DNA from: Azospirillum sp. TSO35-2
GTDB taxonomy: Bacteria > Pseudomonadota > Alphaproteobacteria > Azospirillales > Azospirillaceae
Assembly (NCBI RefSeq): GCF_003116095.1
Contig: NZ_LGRA01000021.1
Location: 853,719 to 917,718, forward strand
Reading direction: 5' to 3'
Length of the DNA: 64,000 nucleotides
Every line of letters begins with the position of its first letter. Positions within the stretch are counted from its first letter, which is position 1. The position numbers and the translations under genes were made by a program. The notes under the pieces were generated by a model. The model worked only from the letters and a program-made list of their open reading frames with translations. It ran no database searches and had not been told where the DNA came from. Below are positions 18,840-27,683 of this stretch, one piece after another.

Positions 18840-19725
18840 GCTGCTCGCCCAGGCCACCAAGTCGAAGATGCTGTCCAAGGCGGTGTCGGGCGCCTCGGGT
18901 GCGGTGACCAGCGATCCGCGCTTCCGCGTGTCGGCCGACCACCCGGAGATCGTGGAACTCGACCTCGACCGCATCGATCCCAACCCGCAGCAGCCGCGCC
19001 GCCGCTTCGACGAGGCGACGCTGGAAACGCTGGCCGAATCGATCCGCCGCGTCGGCGTGCGCCAGCCGGTCGGCGTGCGCAAGGCGGAGGATGGCCGCTA
19101 CGCGCTGGTGTGGGGCGAACGCCGCGTCCGCGCCTCCCGCCTTGCCGGCAAGACGACGATCTACGCGCTGCTGGTGAAGGACGGCAACGGCGCCGAGCTG
19201 GCGTTGATCGAGAACCTGCAGCGCGAGGATCTCGACGCCTTCGAAACCGCCGGCGGCCTCGCCGCGCTGCGGGAGGAGCATGGCTACACCCACGAGCAGC
19301 TGGCCGGCGTCAGCGGCCTGAACAAGACCGAGGTGACGCGCAGCCTGGGCGTCCTGGCGCTGCCGCCGGCGATCCGGCAGGAATACCCGGCCCACCGTGG
19401 CCGCATCGGCAAGTCGGCGCTGTTCGAGCTGGTCGACGCCGACGACCCGGCCGTGCAGTTGCGCCTGTGGGAGATGGTCAAGGCCGGCTGCACCATCGCC
19501 GCGCTGCGCGCCGCCCGCAGGGAACTGACCGAAGCGGGTGGCGCGACGCCGGTCCCGGCGGCTAAGGAGGCGGCCAAGGAGGCGGGTGCCGCGCTGGTCA
19601 GCAGCCTGCGCAAGACGGTCAAGACGCTGGACGCCGTGCGTGCGCGGGGTGGGGCACTCGACGACGACCAGCGCGCCGCCCTGCGGGACCTGCGCGGACG
19701 GATCGACGCGCTGCTGGGTGAGTGA
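18829..19725 (+). CDS. parB: ParB-type centromere-binding protein
   Basis: Binds parS and loads on DNA as a CTP-dependent clamp (family knowledge). 298 aa. The ParB/Sulfiredoxin-like domain shows the early box QQPRRRFDEATLETLAESIR, then GVRQPVGVRK, the CTP-binding-type GERRVRASRLAG and a block ALIENLQREDLDAFETA. The HTH domain follows (HEQLAGVSGLNKTEVTRSLG). The C-terminus is a dimerisation/arm region. The start overlaps parA, so the two are one operon. I could not pick out a parS site by eye. Confidence 0.93.
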   Translation: MSNKLLAQATKSKMLSKAVSGASGAVTSDPRFRVSADHPEIVELDLDRIDPNPQQPRRRFDEATLETLAESIRRVGVRQPVGVRKAEDGRYALVWGERRVRASRLAGKTTIYALLVKDGNGAELALIENLQREDLDAFETAGGLAALREEHGYTHEQLAGVSGLNKTEVTRSLGVLALPPAIRQEYPAHRGRIGKSALFELVDADDPAVQLRLWEMVKAGCTIAALRAARRELTEAGGATPVPAAKEAAKEAGAALVSSLRKTVKTLDAVRARGGALDDDQRAALRDLRGRIDALLGE

Positions 19726-19817
19726 GGGCGGAGCCGGGCGGCTGGACCTTGGTTCTTTAAGTGCGGGTACGAGGGGCAAGCCCTCAACAGCGGGATCATC
19801 GGCAACGGTGTTGATGA

Positions 19818-19900
19818 GACTTGCGCATCCGCGAACGGCTCGAGGAGGTCTTCGGCTGGATCAAGGGATCTGGGCTGTCCAAGCGGCTGGCGGGGCGATC
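19818..19900 (+). pseudogene. Remnant of an IS5-type transposase C-terminus
   Basis: A short frame reads RIRERLEEVFGWIKG then SGLSKRLAG, which resembles the conserved C-terminal block of IS5/IS1182-group transposases (pattern RIEE-FGW-K---GL-K). No start, no DDE residues and no terminal inverted repeats remain. It marks the junction between the replication region and the catabolic genes. Confidence 0.5.
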
Positions 19901-19997
19901 ATCACGCTCCGTCTCGACCAAGACGGCGGTCGGAAACACCATTTCCAAGCCTCGGCGGAGGCAAGTGCGTTGCACAGGCCTGTGTGTCCGCGCCCTG

Positions 19998-20891
19998 TCA
20001 GAGTTCGGCTTCGGCAAAGAGGCTGCTGATCCAATCGAGGAACACCCGCAGCCGCGGCGCCGTATGACGGTTCTGGGGGTACAGCGCCGCCAACGGTGTC
20101 GGCTGCGGTCGGAACGCGCTGAGGACCTCGACGAGCTGGCCCGTGCGCAGATCCTCGGCAAGGCGGTAGCGAGGCGCCTGAATCAGGCCAAAGCCCAGCC
20201 TGGCGAGTTCGGCCAGCGTATCGGAATTGTTGACCGTCACGCGGGAGGGCAGCACCACCTCGCGCAGAACGCCGTCCACCATAAACTCCAGGGGAAGCAC
20301 CTGGGAGGTGCGGGACGACAGGAAGCCGACCGCCCGGTGTCCCTCCAACTGTTTGGGGCTCTCCGGACATCCGTACCGTTCCAGGTATCCGGGGCTGGCG
20401 CATGTGATCTCGGTGAGGGAGCCGAGCCGCCGCATGACCAGGCCGCTGTCCTCCGCCGTGCCCGCCCGGATCACGCAATCGACCCCCTCGCGGACAAGGT
20501 CGACCAGCCGGTCGCCCTGGCCCAGCTGCAGGTCGAGGTGGGGATAGCGCGCCAGGAATTCCGACAGGCGCGGCAGCAGAAAGGTCCGCGTCAGCAGGCC
20601 ATGGGCATCGACCCGCAACAGGCCGCGCGGCTGCGGGTCGCGGAACGCGTTCTCCGCCTCCTCCACCTCGGCCAGGATCCGCTTGCACCGGGCGTAGAAC
20701 GCCTCGCCGTCGAGGGTCGGCGCCACATGCCGGGTGGTCCGCTCCAGCAGCCGCACGCCGAGTTCCTGCTCGAACCGCTTCAGCGCCTCGGTCGCCGTGG
20801 AACGCCCCAGCCCGAGGTCGGCGGCGGCGGCCGAGAAGCTGCGACGCTCTACGACACGCACGAAAAGCTGCATGCGCTCGAAACGATCCAT
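19998..20891 (-). CDS. LysR-family transcriptional regulator
   Basis: 297 aa. N-terminal HTH MDRFERMQLFVRVVERRSFS then AAADLGLGRSTATEALKRFE, followed by LLERTTRHVAPTLDGEAFYAR and an effector domain with the PRLSEFLARYPHLDLQL pattern. This subtype (AaeR/DmlR-like) often acts as a repressor or activator of the divergent operon; here the divergent genes are two SDRs and a tautomerase, starting 102 bp away. The ligand is unknown. Confidence 0.9.
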   Translation of the reverse strand: MDRFERMQLFVRVVERRSFSAAAADLGLGRSTATEALKRFEQELGVRLLERTTRHVAPTLDGEAFYARCKRILAEVEEAENAFRDPQPRGLLRVDAHGLLTRTFLLPRLSEFLARYPHLDLQLGQGDRLVDLVREGVDCVIRAGTAEDSGLVMRRLGSLTEITCASPGYLERYGCPESPKQLEGHRAVGFLSSRTSQVLPLEFMVDGVLREVVLPSRVTVNNSDTLAELARLGFGLIQAPRYRLAEDLRTGQLVEVLSAFRPQPTPLAALYPQNRHTAPRLRVFLDWISSLFAEAEL

Positions 20892-20992
20892 GGAGTTTGT
20901 TCGCTCAGCCCGAACTGTGTTGTCAAGACGACGTGGATTGTTCTGGGCACAGGATGGAGCAAACTCAGGGGCATCAGCAAGGGAGAATGTCG

Positions 20993-21733
20993 ATGAGCGA
21001 CAAGAGACAAAGGAACGCGATCGTCACCGGAGCCTCCAGAGGGATCGGCGCGGCGATCGCCCGGCGGCTCGCAAACGACGGACTCGCCGTCATCGTCAAC
21101 TACGCCGGAAGCCGGGAGGCGGCGGAAGAGGTCGTCCGGTCGATCACCCGGGGCGGCGGCACCGCACGGGCGGTCCGCGCGGACATCTCGGACCCCGCCG
21201 GCTTCACGACACTGTTCGACGAGGCGGAGCACGCCTTCGGCCGGGTCGACGTCCTGGTCAACAACGCCGGGATCATGACGCTGTCCCCGATCACCGACAC
21301 CGACGACGTGAGCTTCGCCCGGCAGGTCGACACCAATCTGGGAGGCGTCTTCCGCGGTCTGCGCGAGGCCGGACGGCGGATCGCCGACGGCGGGCGCGTC
21401 ATCAACCTCTCGACCAGCGTCGTCGGCCTCTACCAGCCGACCTACGGCGTCTATGCCGCGACCAAGGCCGCGATCGAGGCGCTGACCCACATCGCCGCCA
21501 AGGAATTCGGAGCGCGCTCCATCACGGTGAACGCGGTCGCCCCCGGACCGGTCGCAACCGACCTGTTCCTGACGGGCAAGCCCGAGACCCTGATCGACAA
21601 CATCCGGAAGATGAATCCGCTCGGCCGGCTCGGGCAGCCGGACGACATCGCGTCGGTGGTGGCCTTCCTCGCCGGCACGGACTCCGGCTGGATCAACGGC
21701 CAGGTGATCCGCGCCAACGGCGGCGTGGTCTGA
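20993..21733 (+). CDS. SDR-family oxidoreductase (3-ketoacyl-ACP reductase-like)
   Basis: Classical short-chain dehydrogenase, 246 aa, NADP(H) likely (Arg/Ser after the second strand: NYAGSREAAEE). Cofactor motif TGASRGIGAAIA, structural NNAG in VLVNNAGIMTL, catalytic Ser in NLSTSVVGLYQ and the YxxxK in YGVYAATKAAIEAL; the C-terminus GSGWINGQVIRANGG-type ending reads DSGWINGQVIRANGG. The ATG at 20993 is preferred because AAGGGAG lies 7 bp upstream; another ATG at 20987 is too close. First gene of an SDR-SDR-tautomerase operon opposite the LysR gene. The substrate is unknown. Confidence 0.92.
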   Translation: MSDKRQRNAIVTGASRGIGAAIARRLANDGLAVIVNYAGSREAAEEVVRSITRGGGTARAVRADISDPAGFTTLFDEAEHAFGRVDVLVNNAGIMTLSPITDTDDVSFARQVDTNLGGVFRGLREAGRRIADGGRVINLSTSVVGLYQPTYGVYAATKAAIEALTHIAAKEFGARSITVNAVAPGPVATDLFLTGKPETLIDNIRKMNPLGRLGQPDDIASVVAFLAGTDSGWINGQVIRANGGVV

Positions 21734-21744
21734 AGGAGGCGGCC

Positions 21745-22644
21745 ATGTCGCAGATCGCACTCGTCACCGGCGCTTCGAGCGGTTTCGGCCGCATGATCGC
21801 CACGGCGCTGGCGGAGAATGGACACACCGTCTATGCCTCGATGCGGGACCTCCAGGGCCGCAATGCCGCGCCGGCGGCAGAACTGGCGGCCTATGCCGCC
21901 CAAAACAGCATCGCCCTGCGCACCGTTGAACTGGATGTGCAGGACGACGCCTCCGCCGAGCAGGCGGTCGGCCGGATCATCCGGGACGAAGGCCGGCTGG
22001 ACGTCGTGGTGCACAACGCCGGGCACATGGTCTATGGCCCGACGGAGGCCTTCACCCCGTCCCAGCTCGCCGCGCTCTACGACGTCAACGTGCTGGGCAC
22101 GCAGCGGGTGAACCGGGCGGCCCTTCCGCAGATGAGACGGCAGGGCCGCGGCCTTCTGGTCTGGATCGGCAGCACCAGCGCGGCCGGCGGCATCCCGCCG
22201 CTGCTCGGTCCCTACTTCGCCGCCAAGGCGGGGATGGACGCGCTCGCCGTTTCCTACGCCCGCGAACTGGCGCCGCTCGGCATCGAGACCAGCATCGTGG
22301 TGCCTGGAGCCTTCACGCAAGGGACCAACCACTTCGCCCATGCCGGAGCGCCGGACGATGGCGAGAGGGCCGACGCCTACGCCGCCGCATGGCCCGACGG
22401 GTTCGCCGTGCGGCTGCGGGATGCCCTCGCCGCGACCGTTCCGCCGACGGCCAATCCGCGAACCGTGGCGGAGGCCGTCGCCCGCATCGTCGACACCCCC
22501 TTCGGTTCGCGGCCGTTCCGGATCGTCATCGATCCCGCCGACGACGGAGCGGCGACCTCCTACGCCGTCATCGACCGTATCCGCCAGGAGTTCCTGCACC
22601 GGATCGGCTTCGCCGAACTGCTGCGCCCACACGGGGCGCCGTAG
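21745..22644 (+). CDS. SDR-family oxidoreductase
   Basis: 299 aa, second SDR of the operon, starting 11 bp after the first with a near-perfect GAAGGAGG. Cofactor loop TGASSGFGRMIATAL, structural VVHNAGHMVYG, active-site WIGSTSAAGG and Tyr-Lys pair in GPYFAAKAGMDAL. The longer C-terminal part (about 60 extra residues) is typical of a subgroup acting on carbonyl compounds, but the substrate is not known. It has low similarity to the neighbouring SDR, so it is not a recent duplicate. Confidence 0.91.
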   Translation: MSQIALVTGASSGFGRMIATALAENGHTVYASMRDLQGRNAAPAAELAAYAAQNSIALRTVELDVQDDASAEQAVGRIIRDEGRLDVVVHNAGHMVYGPTEAFTPSQLAALYDVNVLGTQRVNRAALPQMRRQGRGLLVWIGSTSAAGGIPPLLGPYFAAKAGMDALAVSYARELAPLGIETSIVVPGAFTQGTNHFAHAGAPDDGERADAYAAAWPDGFAVRLRDALAATVPPTANPRTVAEAVARIVDTPFGSRPFRIVIDPADDGAATSYAVIDRIRQEFLHRIGFAELLRPHGAP

Positions 22645-22673
22645 ATTTCACACCAAGCAGAAGGAAAGAGACC

Positions 22674-22889
22674 ATGCCTTTCGTGAACATCAAGACGCCC
22701 GAGGGTGCCCTCAGCCGCAAACAGAAGGAGGAGATCGTGCACCGCACGACCGACATGCTGATCGAGTATTTCTCCGAGGCGGCCCGTCCCCACACCATGG
22801 TGCTGATCGAGGAGGTCAAGGACGGCGGCTATGCCCGCGCCGACCAGGTGTTCATCCTTCCTGACGAATACCGGGCGCGTGAAACCTGA
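22674..22889 (+). CDS. 4-oxalocrotonate tautomerase-family small enzyme
   Basis: 71-aa tautomerase-superfamily protein. After Met removal the N-terminus is Pro (MPFVNIKTPEGALSRKQ), the catalytic base of this family. A helical segment KEEIVHRTTDMLIEYF and MVLIEEVKDGGYARA follow. Such proteins isomerise unsaturated keto acids or dehalogenate; the reaction here is unknown. AAGGAAAGAG lies upstream and the gene is probably the third of the SDR operon, ended by a hairpin at 22897-22919. Confidence 0.88.
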   Translation: MPFVNIKTPEGALSRKQKEEIVHRTTDMLIEYFSEAARPHTMVLIEEVKDGGYARADQVFILPDEYRARET

Positions 22890-22896
22890 AACGACA

Positions 22897-22919
22897 GGGC
22901 CGGGGAACATCCCCGGCCC
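22897..22919. terminator. Hairpin between tautomerase and DoxX genes
   Basis: A perfect 9-bp stem, GGGCCGGGG and CCCCGGCCC, with an AACAT loop, lies 8 bp after the tautomerase stop. Being symmetric, it can serve both convergent genes. Confidence 0.75.
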
Positions 22920-22959
22920 GTCACCATTCTATGCGACCGCACGGTCCGCAAGAAACGCT

Positions 22960-23487
22960 TCAGATCTCCCGGCCCAGGATGCGGTCGAGGGAATAGCGGC
23001 TTCCGCCCTTGAAGGAGATGTAAAGGGCGAGAAAACCCATCAGCAACGGATACTCCATCCCGGTCTGGAACCAGATCCAGGTCGGGGCGAGCACGAAGCA
23101 GATCGCCGCCATCTCGACGGCGATCATTGGGGCGACAATTCGGGTGAACAGGCCGAACGCCAGCATCAGCGCCCCGCCGGTTTCCAGGAACATGATGAAG
23201 TAACCGAACGCCCAGGGGAACGGCAGGTTGAGCACATTTTCGATGTGCCCCACAGACCGGGCCAACGGCGCGATCGTCGTCGCTCCATGCCCGCTGCCGA
23301 GCAGCTTCGGCATCCCGTGGGTCAATAGAATGATGCCGAATGCAAAACGCAGCGCCGCGTAGGAAAGCGGCTCGGCGATGGCATAAAATCCCGACAATGC
23401 CGGAAACACCAACCGGACCGTTCCGCCCTTGGGATCCGAACCCCACTCCATGTCTGCGAGTTCAATCTCTTTACGAAGGGACGCCAT
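22960..23487 (-). CDS. DoxX-family membrane protein
   Basis: 175 aa, four predicted membrane segments. Stretches include ALRFAFGIILLTHGMPKLLG, typical of the first DoxX helix, GYFIMFLETGGALMLAFGL, IVAPMIAVEMAAICFV, and a final MGFLALYISFKGG. DoxX/MauE-like proteins are linked to quinol or thiol redox, but this is family knowledge. Convergent with the SDR operon, with a shared terminator between. Confidence 0.87.
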   Translation of the reverse strand: MASLRKEIELADMEWGSDPKGGTVRLVFPALSGFYAIAEPLSYAALRFAFGIILLTHGMPKLLGSGHGATTIAPLARSVGHIENVLNLPFPWAFGYFIMFLETGGALMLAFGLFTRIVAPMIAVEMAAICFVLAPTWIWFQTGMEYPLLMGFLALYISFKGGSRYSLDRILGREI

Positions 23488-23599
23488 CTCTTATTCTCCC
23501 CAGAAGCCGTTGCAAGTTCAGCACGAGAGTGCACGGGGCCGGCGACCGATGACGTATCGCAAATTCAGTGATCGCTATGACCGCTGATTATATCGGCCA

Positions 23600-23735
23600 G
23601 ACACCATCTGCGCAGGGATGGAACTAGGCGAGCGGCGCCGGCGCTGGTCGCTGGATTTCGTCAGCGACGCCCTGGGCGACGACCGCCGCTTCCGCATCCT
23701 GGCGGTGGTGGATCGCCGTGCACGGACCGCGCCCG
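23600..23735 (+). pseudogene. Remnant of an IS3-family transposase (OrfB) core
   Basis: In-frame residues RRRRWSLDFVSDALGDDRR then FRILAVVD match the conserved start of the rve integrase core of IS3-group OrfB proteins (pattern W-LDF-SDAL--GR-FR-L-VVD), including the first catalytic Asp. The similarity stops after about 35 residues. It lies within the region between the DoxX and aldolase genes, marking a module boundary. Confidence 0.6.
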
Positions 23736-23749
23736 TCAGACCCGAACGT

Positions 23750-24490
23750 CTAGGCGCCGCGCAGCCGCGCCGTGTTCTGCTCGGCGGCCAGCGCCCACAG
23801 ATCCCAGGCGCGGTTGATCGCGCCGGTGTTGGTCGCGTCGGCCTGGGCCGCCTCGCCTTCGGTCAGGAAGGTGGCGGTTCCCAGGGACGCGGCCGTGGCC
23901 TGGATGCGGGCATTGACTTCCGCGTAAATCGACCGGAAGACGGATTGACGCAAGGTCCGGCCGACCACGGTCATCCCATGGCCCCGCATGAGGACCACCG
24001 CATGGTCCTCCAGCGCGGCGGCCAGCTGGCAGCCAAGAGCCGCGCTGCGGATCAGCAGATCGCTGGCGTCGCCGGCATGATCGCGGATTTCGAAGATCGG
24101 CGTCCCGCGCTTCAGGAAGCCGCTCATGTGGCAGATCGGACAAAGCGGCGCGCCCGCGACCACCGTGAAGGGAAGCATCGAGACGGCGTGGCTGTGCACC
24201 ACCCCCATCACCTCGGGATGGGCACGGTAGATTTCGCTGTGGATGAAGCGTTCGAGATAGCCGGGCTCGTCCTTCCGGTCGACCGGCTCGGCGTCGAGGC
24301 CGTAGACCAGGATGTCCTGTGCACTCACCAGCCCCGGCGCCCGGTTGCGGGACAGCAGGAAACGGTCGGGGCGGTCGGGATGCCGCACGCTGACATGGCC
24401 GAATCCGTCGACGATTCCCCGGTCGAACAGGATGTGGTTGGCGACCACCAGTTCCTCGACGGCAGCCCGCAGAGTGTTGCTGTCTTCCAT
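23750..24490 (-). CDS. Class II aldolase/adducin-family protein
   Basis: 246-aa metal-dependent aldolase or decarboxylase of the L-fuculose-phosphate aldolase fold. Metal ligands are expected in HSHAVSMLPF (two His) and RGHGMTVVG. GFGHVSVRHP near residue 29 is the substrate-phosphate-like loop, and FLLSRNRAPGLV follows. A closely similar group decarboxylates hydroxylated carboxymuconate semialdehydes or acts on sugar-derived compounds, so a role in aromatic breakdown fits the neighbours. Last gene of a minus-strand catabolic series (28682 down to 23750). Confidence 0.85.
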   Translation of the reverse strand: MEDSNTLRAAVEELVVANHILFDRGIVDGFGHVSVRHPDRPDRFLLSRNRAPGLVSAQDILVYGLDAEPVDRKDEPGYLERFIHSEIYRAHPEVMGVVHSHAVSMLPFTVVAGAPLCPICHMSGFLKRGTPIFEIRDHAGDASDLLIRSAALGCQLAAALEDHAVVLMRGHGMTVVGRTLRQSVFRSIYAEVNARIQATAASLGTATFLTEGEAAQADATNTGAINRAWDLWALAAEQNTARLRGA

Positions 24491-24544
24491 CTCTTACACC
24501 TTTGACAATCAACCGGATTCTTGTGCTTGCGCCTTGACCGGGTG

Positions 24545-25924
24545 TTACGGGGTCTCACGCGCCGCCCGCATCGGCGCCGGCCCACCCTTGCCCTCGGCAC
24601 CGTGGTCCAACCGCAGTCGCCGGCTGTAGACGGCCAGTTGCCACAGGCAGGGGATCGGCACCAGCAGGACCACGGCGACGGAGAGGAAGATCGGCAGGAC
24701 CGACGTGTCCGCACCGACCATCAGGCCGATTGCGAACGGGCCGACCACCGCGCCGAGCCGGCCGCAGCTCATCGCCCAGCCGATGCCAGTCGACCGGATG
24801 CTGGTCGGGTAGACCAGGGCCGACAGGGCGACGCAGCTCGACGAGGCGAGCCCCATGAAAAGCCCCGTCACGGCCGCCGCCATCATGATCGGCGCCAGCG
24901 TCGTCGATGCGGCGAAGCCGAACAGGATCACGCTGCCGCTGGCCAATGCAAAGGCCGGGATCATGCAGGCCGCGACGCCGAACCGCTCGATCAGCCGGCC
25001 GGCCACGCTGGTTCCGATGAACGAGCCGAGACCGTTGAACGCGACGACCAGCGCCGTCTGGCTCGCCGTGAAGCCCAGGGGCGTCAGCAGGGCCGGGCTC
25101 CAGGCCGCGACCACGGTCAGGGATCCGAAGATGACGAAGCACACGATCCACAGCGGCACGGTTCCGCCGATCCGCCCGCTGGCGAACAGCCCGACAACCT
25201 GTACGCCCTGATGCCGCGGTTCCGACGACACGAACATTGTGCCCGATGCGGGCGGACTGCCGGTCATGCGGCCCACCAGACGGCCGACACCGTTGCTGGC
25301 GGTGCCTTGGGACAACAGGAACCGGATCGATTCCGGAATCGTGAAGCACAGGATCCCCGCGACCAGCAGCGGGACCGCGCCCCAGACGTGGAACAGCAGG
25401 CGCCAGTCGCCGTACTGGATGAGCGAGGCGTTGACGAAGCCGCCGAGCGTGCCGCCGAGCGGGAACGCCGCCCAAAGGGCGCTGACAATGGCGGCGCGGC
25501 GCCGGAGCGGGGCATACTCCGACGTCAGTGCCACCACCGACGGAACCGCCCCGCCGAGGCCGAGACCGGTGACGAAGCGCAGGACCGCCAGCGTGCCGAC
25601 GTCGGTGGCCAGCGTCGTGGCGAGGGTTCCCAGCCCGAACAGCGCCGTCACGCCGATCACCGTCTTGCGGCGTCCGACCCGGTCGGCGATCAGCCCGCAC
25701 AGCAGGCTGCCGCAGGCCGCGCCGAACGGCCCGGCGAAGAACACCCAGCCGAGCATGCTGCGCGGGAAGCCGAGGTCGCGGACGATCAGCGGGGCCGCGA
25801 TGCCGATGATCTGGTAGTCGATCCCGTCCAGCAGGATGACCAGGGCGCAAAGCAGGAACACGCGCCACTGATAGGGGCTGATGTTGCTGTTATCGATGAG
25901 TTTGCCGATGTCTTGCGTTGCCAT
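24545..25924 (-). CDS. MFS transporter, aromatic acid:H+ symporter (AAHS) type
   Basis: 459 aa with twelve predicted membrane helices. The start MATQDIGKLIDNSNIS is followed by CALVILLDGIDYQIIGIAAP, an AAHS signature with the Asp in helix 1, and the loop 2-3 motif GLIADRVGRRKTVIG. A second copy appears as GRLIERFG. Start at 25924 (ATG); a longer frame upstream overlaps another gene's end without homology. AAHS proteins import benzoate-type acids, protocatechuate or 3-hydroxyphenylpropionate, which supports an aromatic substrate for the cluster. Confidence 0.9.
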   Translation of the reverse strand: MATQDIGKLIDNSNISPYQWRVFLLCALVILLDGIDYQIIGIAAPLIVRDLGFPRSMLGWVFFAGPFGAACGSLLCGLIADRVGRRKTVIGVTALFGLGTLATTLATDVGTLAVLRFVTGLGLGGAVPSVVALTSEYAPLRRRAAIVSALWAAFPLGGTLGGFVNASLIQYGDWRLLFHVWGAVPLLVAGILCFTIPESIRFLLSQGTASNGVGRLVGRMTGSPPASGTMFVSSEPRHQGVQVVGLFASGRIGGTVPLWIVCFVIFGSLTVVAAWSPALLTPLGFTASQTALVVAFNGLGSFIGTSVAGRLIERFGVAACMIPAFALASGSVILFGFAASTTLAPIMMAAAVTGLFMGLASSSCVALSALVYPTSIRSTGIGWAMSCGRLGAVVGPFAIGLMVGADTSVLPIFLSVAVVLLVPIPCLWQLAVYSRRLRLDHGAEGKGGPAPMRAARETP

Positions 25925-25971
25925 GACGCCGCCCCTCCTCCCGGGAATGCTTTTGTTGTGCCGGCGCGTGG

Positions 25972-27432
25972 TCAGGCGCGAAGGCGGATGTGGATGTTCT
26001 TTTCGCGGGTGAACGACAGCAGTTCGCCCAGGCATTCCTCGCGCCCGATCCCCGATTGCTTGAACCCGCCGAAGGGCGCCCCCAGGAAGTGCTTGCCGGT
26101 CTCGTTGACCCAGACGTAGCCGGCCTCGACACGCTGCCCGGTGCGGTGGGCGGCGTTCAGGTCGTTGGTCCAGATCGAGCAGGTCAGGCCGTACTCGACG
26201 CTGTTGACGTCGGCCAGCATCGCCGCCTCGTCCCGCCACCGCAGCACCGAAAGGATCGGCCCGAACACCTCCTCCCGCGCGATGCGCATGGTCTGCGTGA
26301 CGTCGGCGAAGACCGTCGGCTCGACGAAGAACCCCTTCGCCAGTGCCGGATCCTCCGGCCGCCGGCCACCGTGGAACAGGCGGGCGCCGTCCTCCTTGGC
26401 GATGTCGATGTAGCGCAGCACGCGCTGGTGTTGCGGCTCGCTGACGATGGCGCCCATCGTCGTGGCCGGATCGGTCGGGATGCCGGGCCTGAACGGCGCG
26501 ATGTGCTCCTTCAGCCGGTCGAGAACGGCCGCATAAAGGTCGTCATGCACGAAGGCGCGGCTGGTGGAGCCGCAGGACTGGCCGCACCATCCGAAATTCA
26601 TGCCGGCGACCATCGCCTTGGCGACCTCGTCGGGATCGGCGTCGGGGAAGGCGATCAGCGCGTTCTTGCCGCCCAGCTCCAGCAGGACGGGCTTCAGCGT
26701 ATCCGCCGCCGCGCGCATCACGGCCCGGCCGGTGGGGACGCTGCCGATCAGCGTGACCATCGCGATGCCGGGGTGGCTGGCCAGGGTCGCACCGGCGTCG
26801 CGGGCACCGGTCGCGATGTTGAAGACGCCCGGCGGCAGCAGGTGCCCGATCAGTTCGGCCAGACGGAGCGCCGACAGCGACGCCACCTCCGGCGGCTTCA
26901 TGATCACGCTGTTGCCCGCCGCGAGCGGGGCGGCGGCCTTGGCCGCGGTGAACATGAAGGGGTGGTTGAAGGCGACGATCCGCGCCACCACGCCCAGCGG
27001 CTCCCGCGTGGTGAAATTGACCGAAGACGGCCCCATCGGAATGGAGTCGCCCTTCATTTCGGTGACCAGACCGGCGAAGAACTCGAAGGAGGCCGCGGCG
27101 GTCTCCACGTCGCGGGCCATTTCCTTCACCGGATTGCCGCCGTCGGCGGAATCGAGCAGGGCCAGCGCGTCGCCGTTGCGGCGGATCACGGCCGCGATCT
27201 CCCGCAGGATGCGGGCGCGTTCCATCGGGGGGACCGCGCGCCACGTTTCAAACCCTGCCCGTGCCGCGGCGATCACCGCTTCCATGTCGGCCGGATCGCC
27301 GAGCGCCACCGTGCCGAGCATCCTGCCGGTCGCCGGGTCCCGCGATTCGATGTACTGCCCCTCCTTCGGCGGGTGCCATGCCCCGCCGTAGTAGAGATCC
27401 TGGTGAACCGGAAGCAGGGACTCGATAGTCAT
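25972..27432 (-). CDS. NAD(P)-dependent aldehyde dehydrogenase
   Basis: 486-aa ALDH superfamily enzyme. Asn and Lys of the cofactor site are in VAFNHPFMFT and VIMKPPEVASL, the general-base Glu in LLELGGKNAL, and the nucleophilic Cys in FGWCGQSCGSTSRAFV. The C-terminal FGGFKQSGIGREECL is typical. Start at 27432 supported by GAGGTGAAG upstream. It oxidises an aldehyde to an acid; with its neighbours (Mo hydroxylase, aldolase, AAHS transporter) an aromatic or heteroaromatic aldehyde is a reasonable guess. It starts about 217 bp from an ATAAC/GTTAT dyad. Confidence 0.92.
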   Translation of the reverse strand: MTIESLLPVHQDLYYGGAWHPPKEGQYIESRDPATGRMLGTVALGDPADMEAVIAAARAGFETWRAVPPMERARILREIAAVIRRNGDALALLDSADGGNPVKEMARDVETAAASFEFFAGLVTEMKGDSIPMGPSSVNFTTREPLGVVARIVAFNHPFMFTAAKAAAPLAAGNSVIMKPPEVASLSALRLAELIGHLLPPGVFNIATGARDAGATLASHPGIAMVTLIGSVPTGRAVMRAAADTLKPVLLELGGKNALIAFPDADPDEVAKAMVAGMNFGWCGQSCGSTSRAFVHDDLYAAVLDRLKEHIAPFRPGIPTDPATTMGAIVSEPQHQRVLRYIDIAKEDGARLFHGGRRPEDPALAKGFFVEPTVFADVTQTMRIAREEVFGPILSVLRWRDEAAMLADVNSVEYGLTCSIWTNDLNAAHRTGQRVEAGYVWVNETGKHFLGAPFGGFKQSGIGREECLGELLSFTREKNIHIRLRA

Positions 27433-27648
27433 GGTCTTCACCTCGTTCGCTTGCGACCTGATGCGCGCTGTAGGACTGAGGACAAGGCGGAAGGCCGGGA
27501 CGGAACCTGTGTCCGTCACGCCGCCATCACCGGTGGGATTTGTTGTCGTCTGCGCGTTGGAAGCGGCGGGGATGCAGCCGGCCGCGTCGATTGCTTCCAC
27601 GCTAAGCGATCAGCCCGATCACGCAGACATCGAAAAGCCGGCGCCCGC

Positions 27649-27665
27649 TATAACCCACTGTTATA
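27649..27665. promoter_or_regulatory. TATAAC-N5-GTTATA dyad, candidate LysR operator
   Basis: A perfect 6-bp dyad with a 5-bp spacer, in the 250-bp gap between the aldehyde dehydrogenase start (27432) and the LysR gene end (27684). The form resembles the ATAACC-N4-GGTTAA site described for PcaQ-type LysR regulators. The rest of the gap holds no gene. Confidence 0.5.
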
Positions 27666-27683
27666 ACCGGCCGTTGGAGCGGG

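Noticed and set aside
20897..20992. Longer N-terminus for the first SDR
   Set aside because: The upstream residues do not match SDR starts, and the ribosome binding site fits the ATG at 20993.
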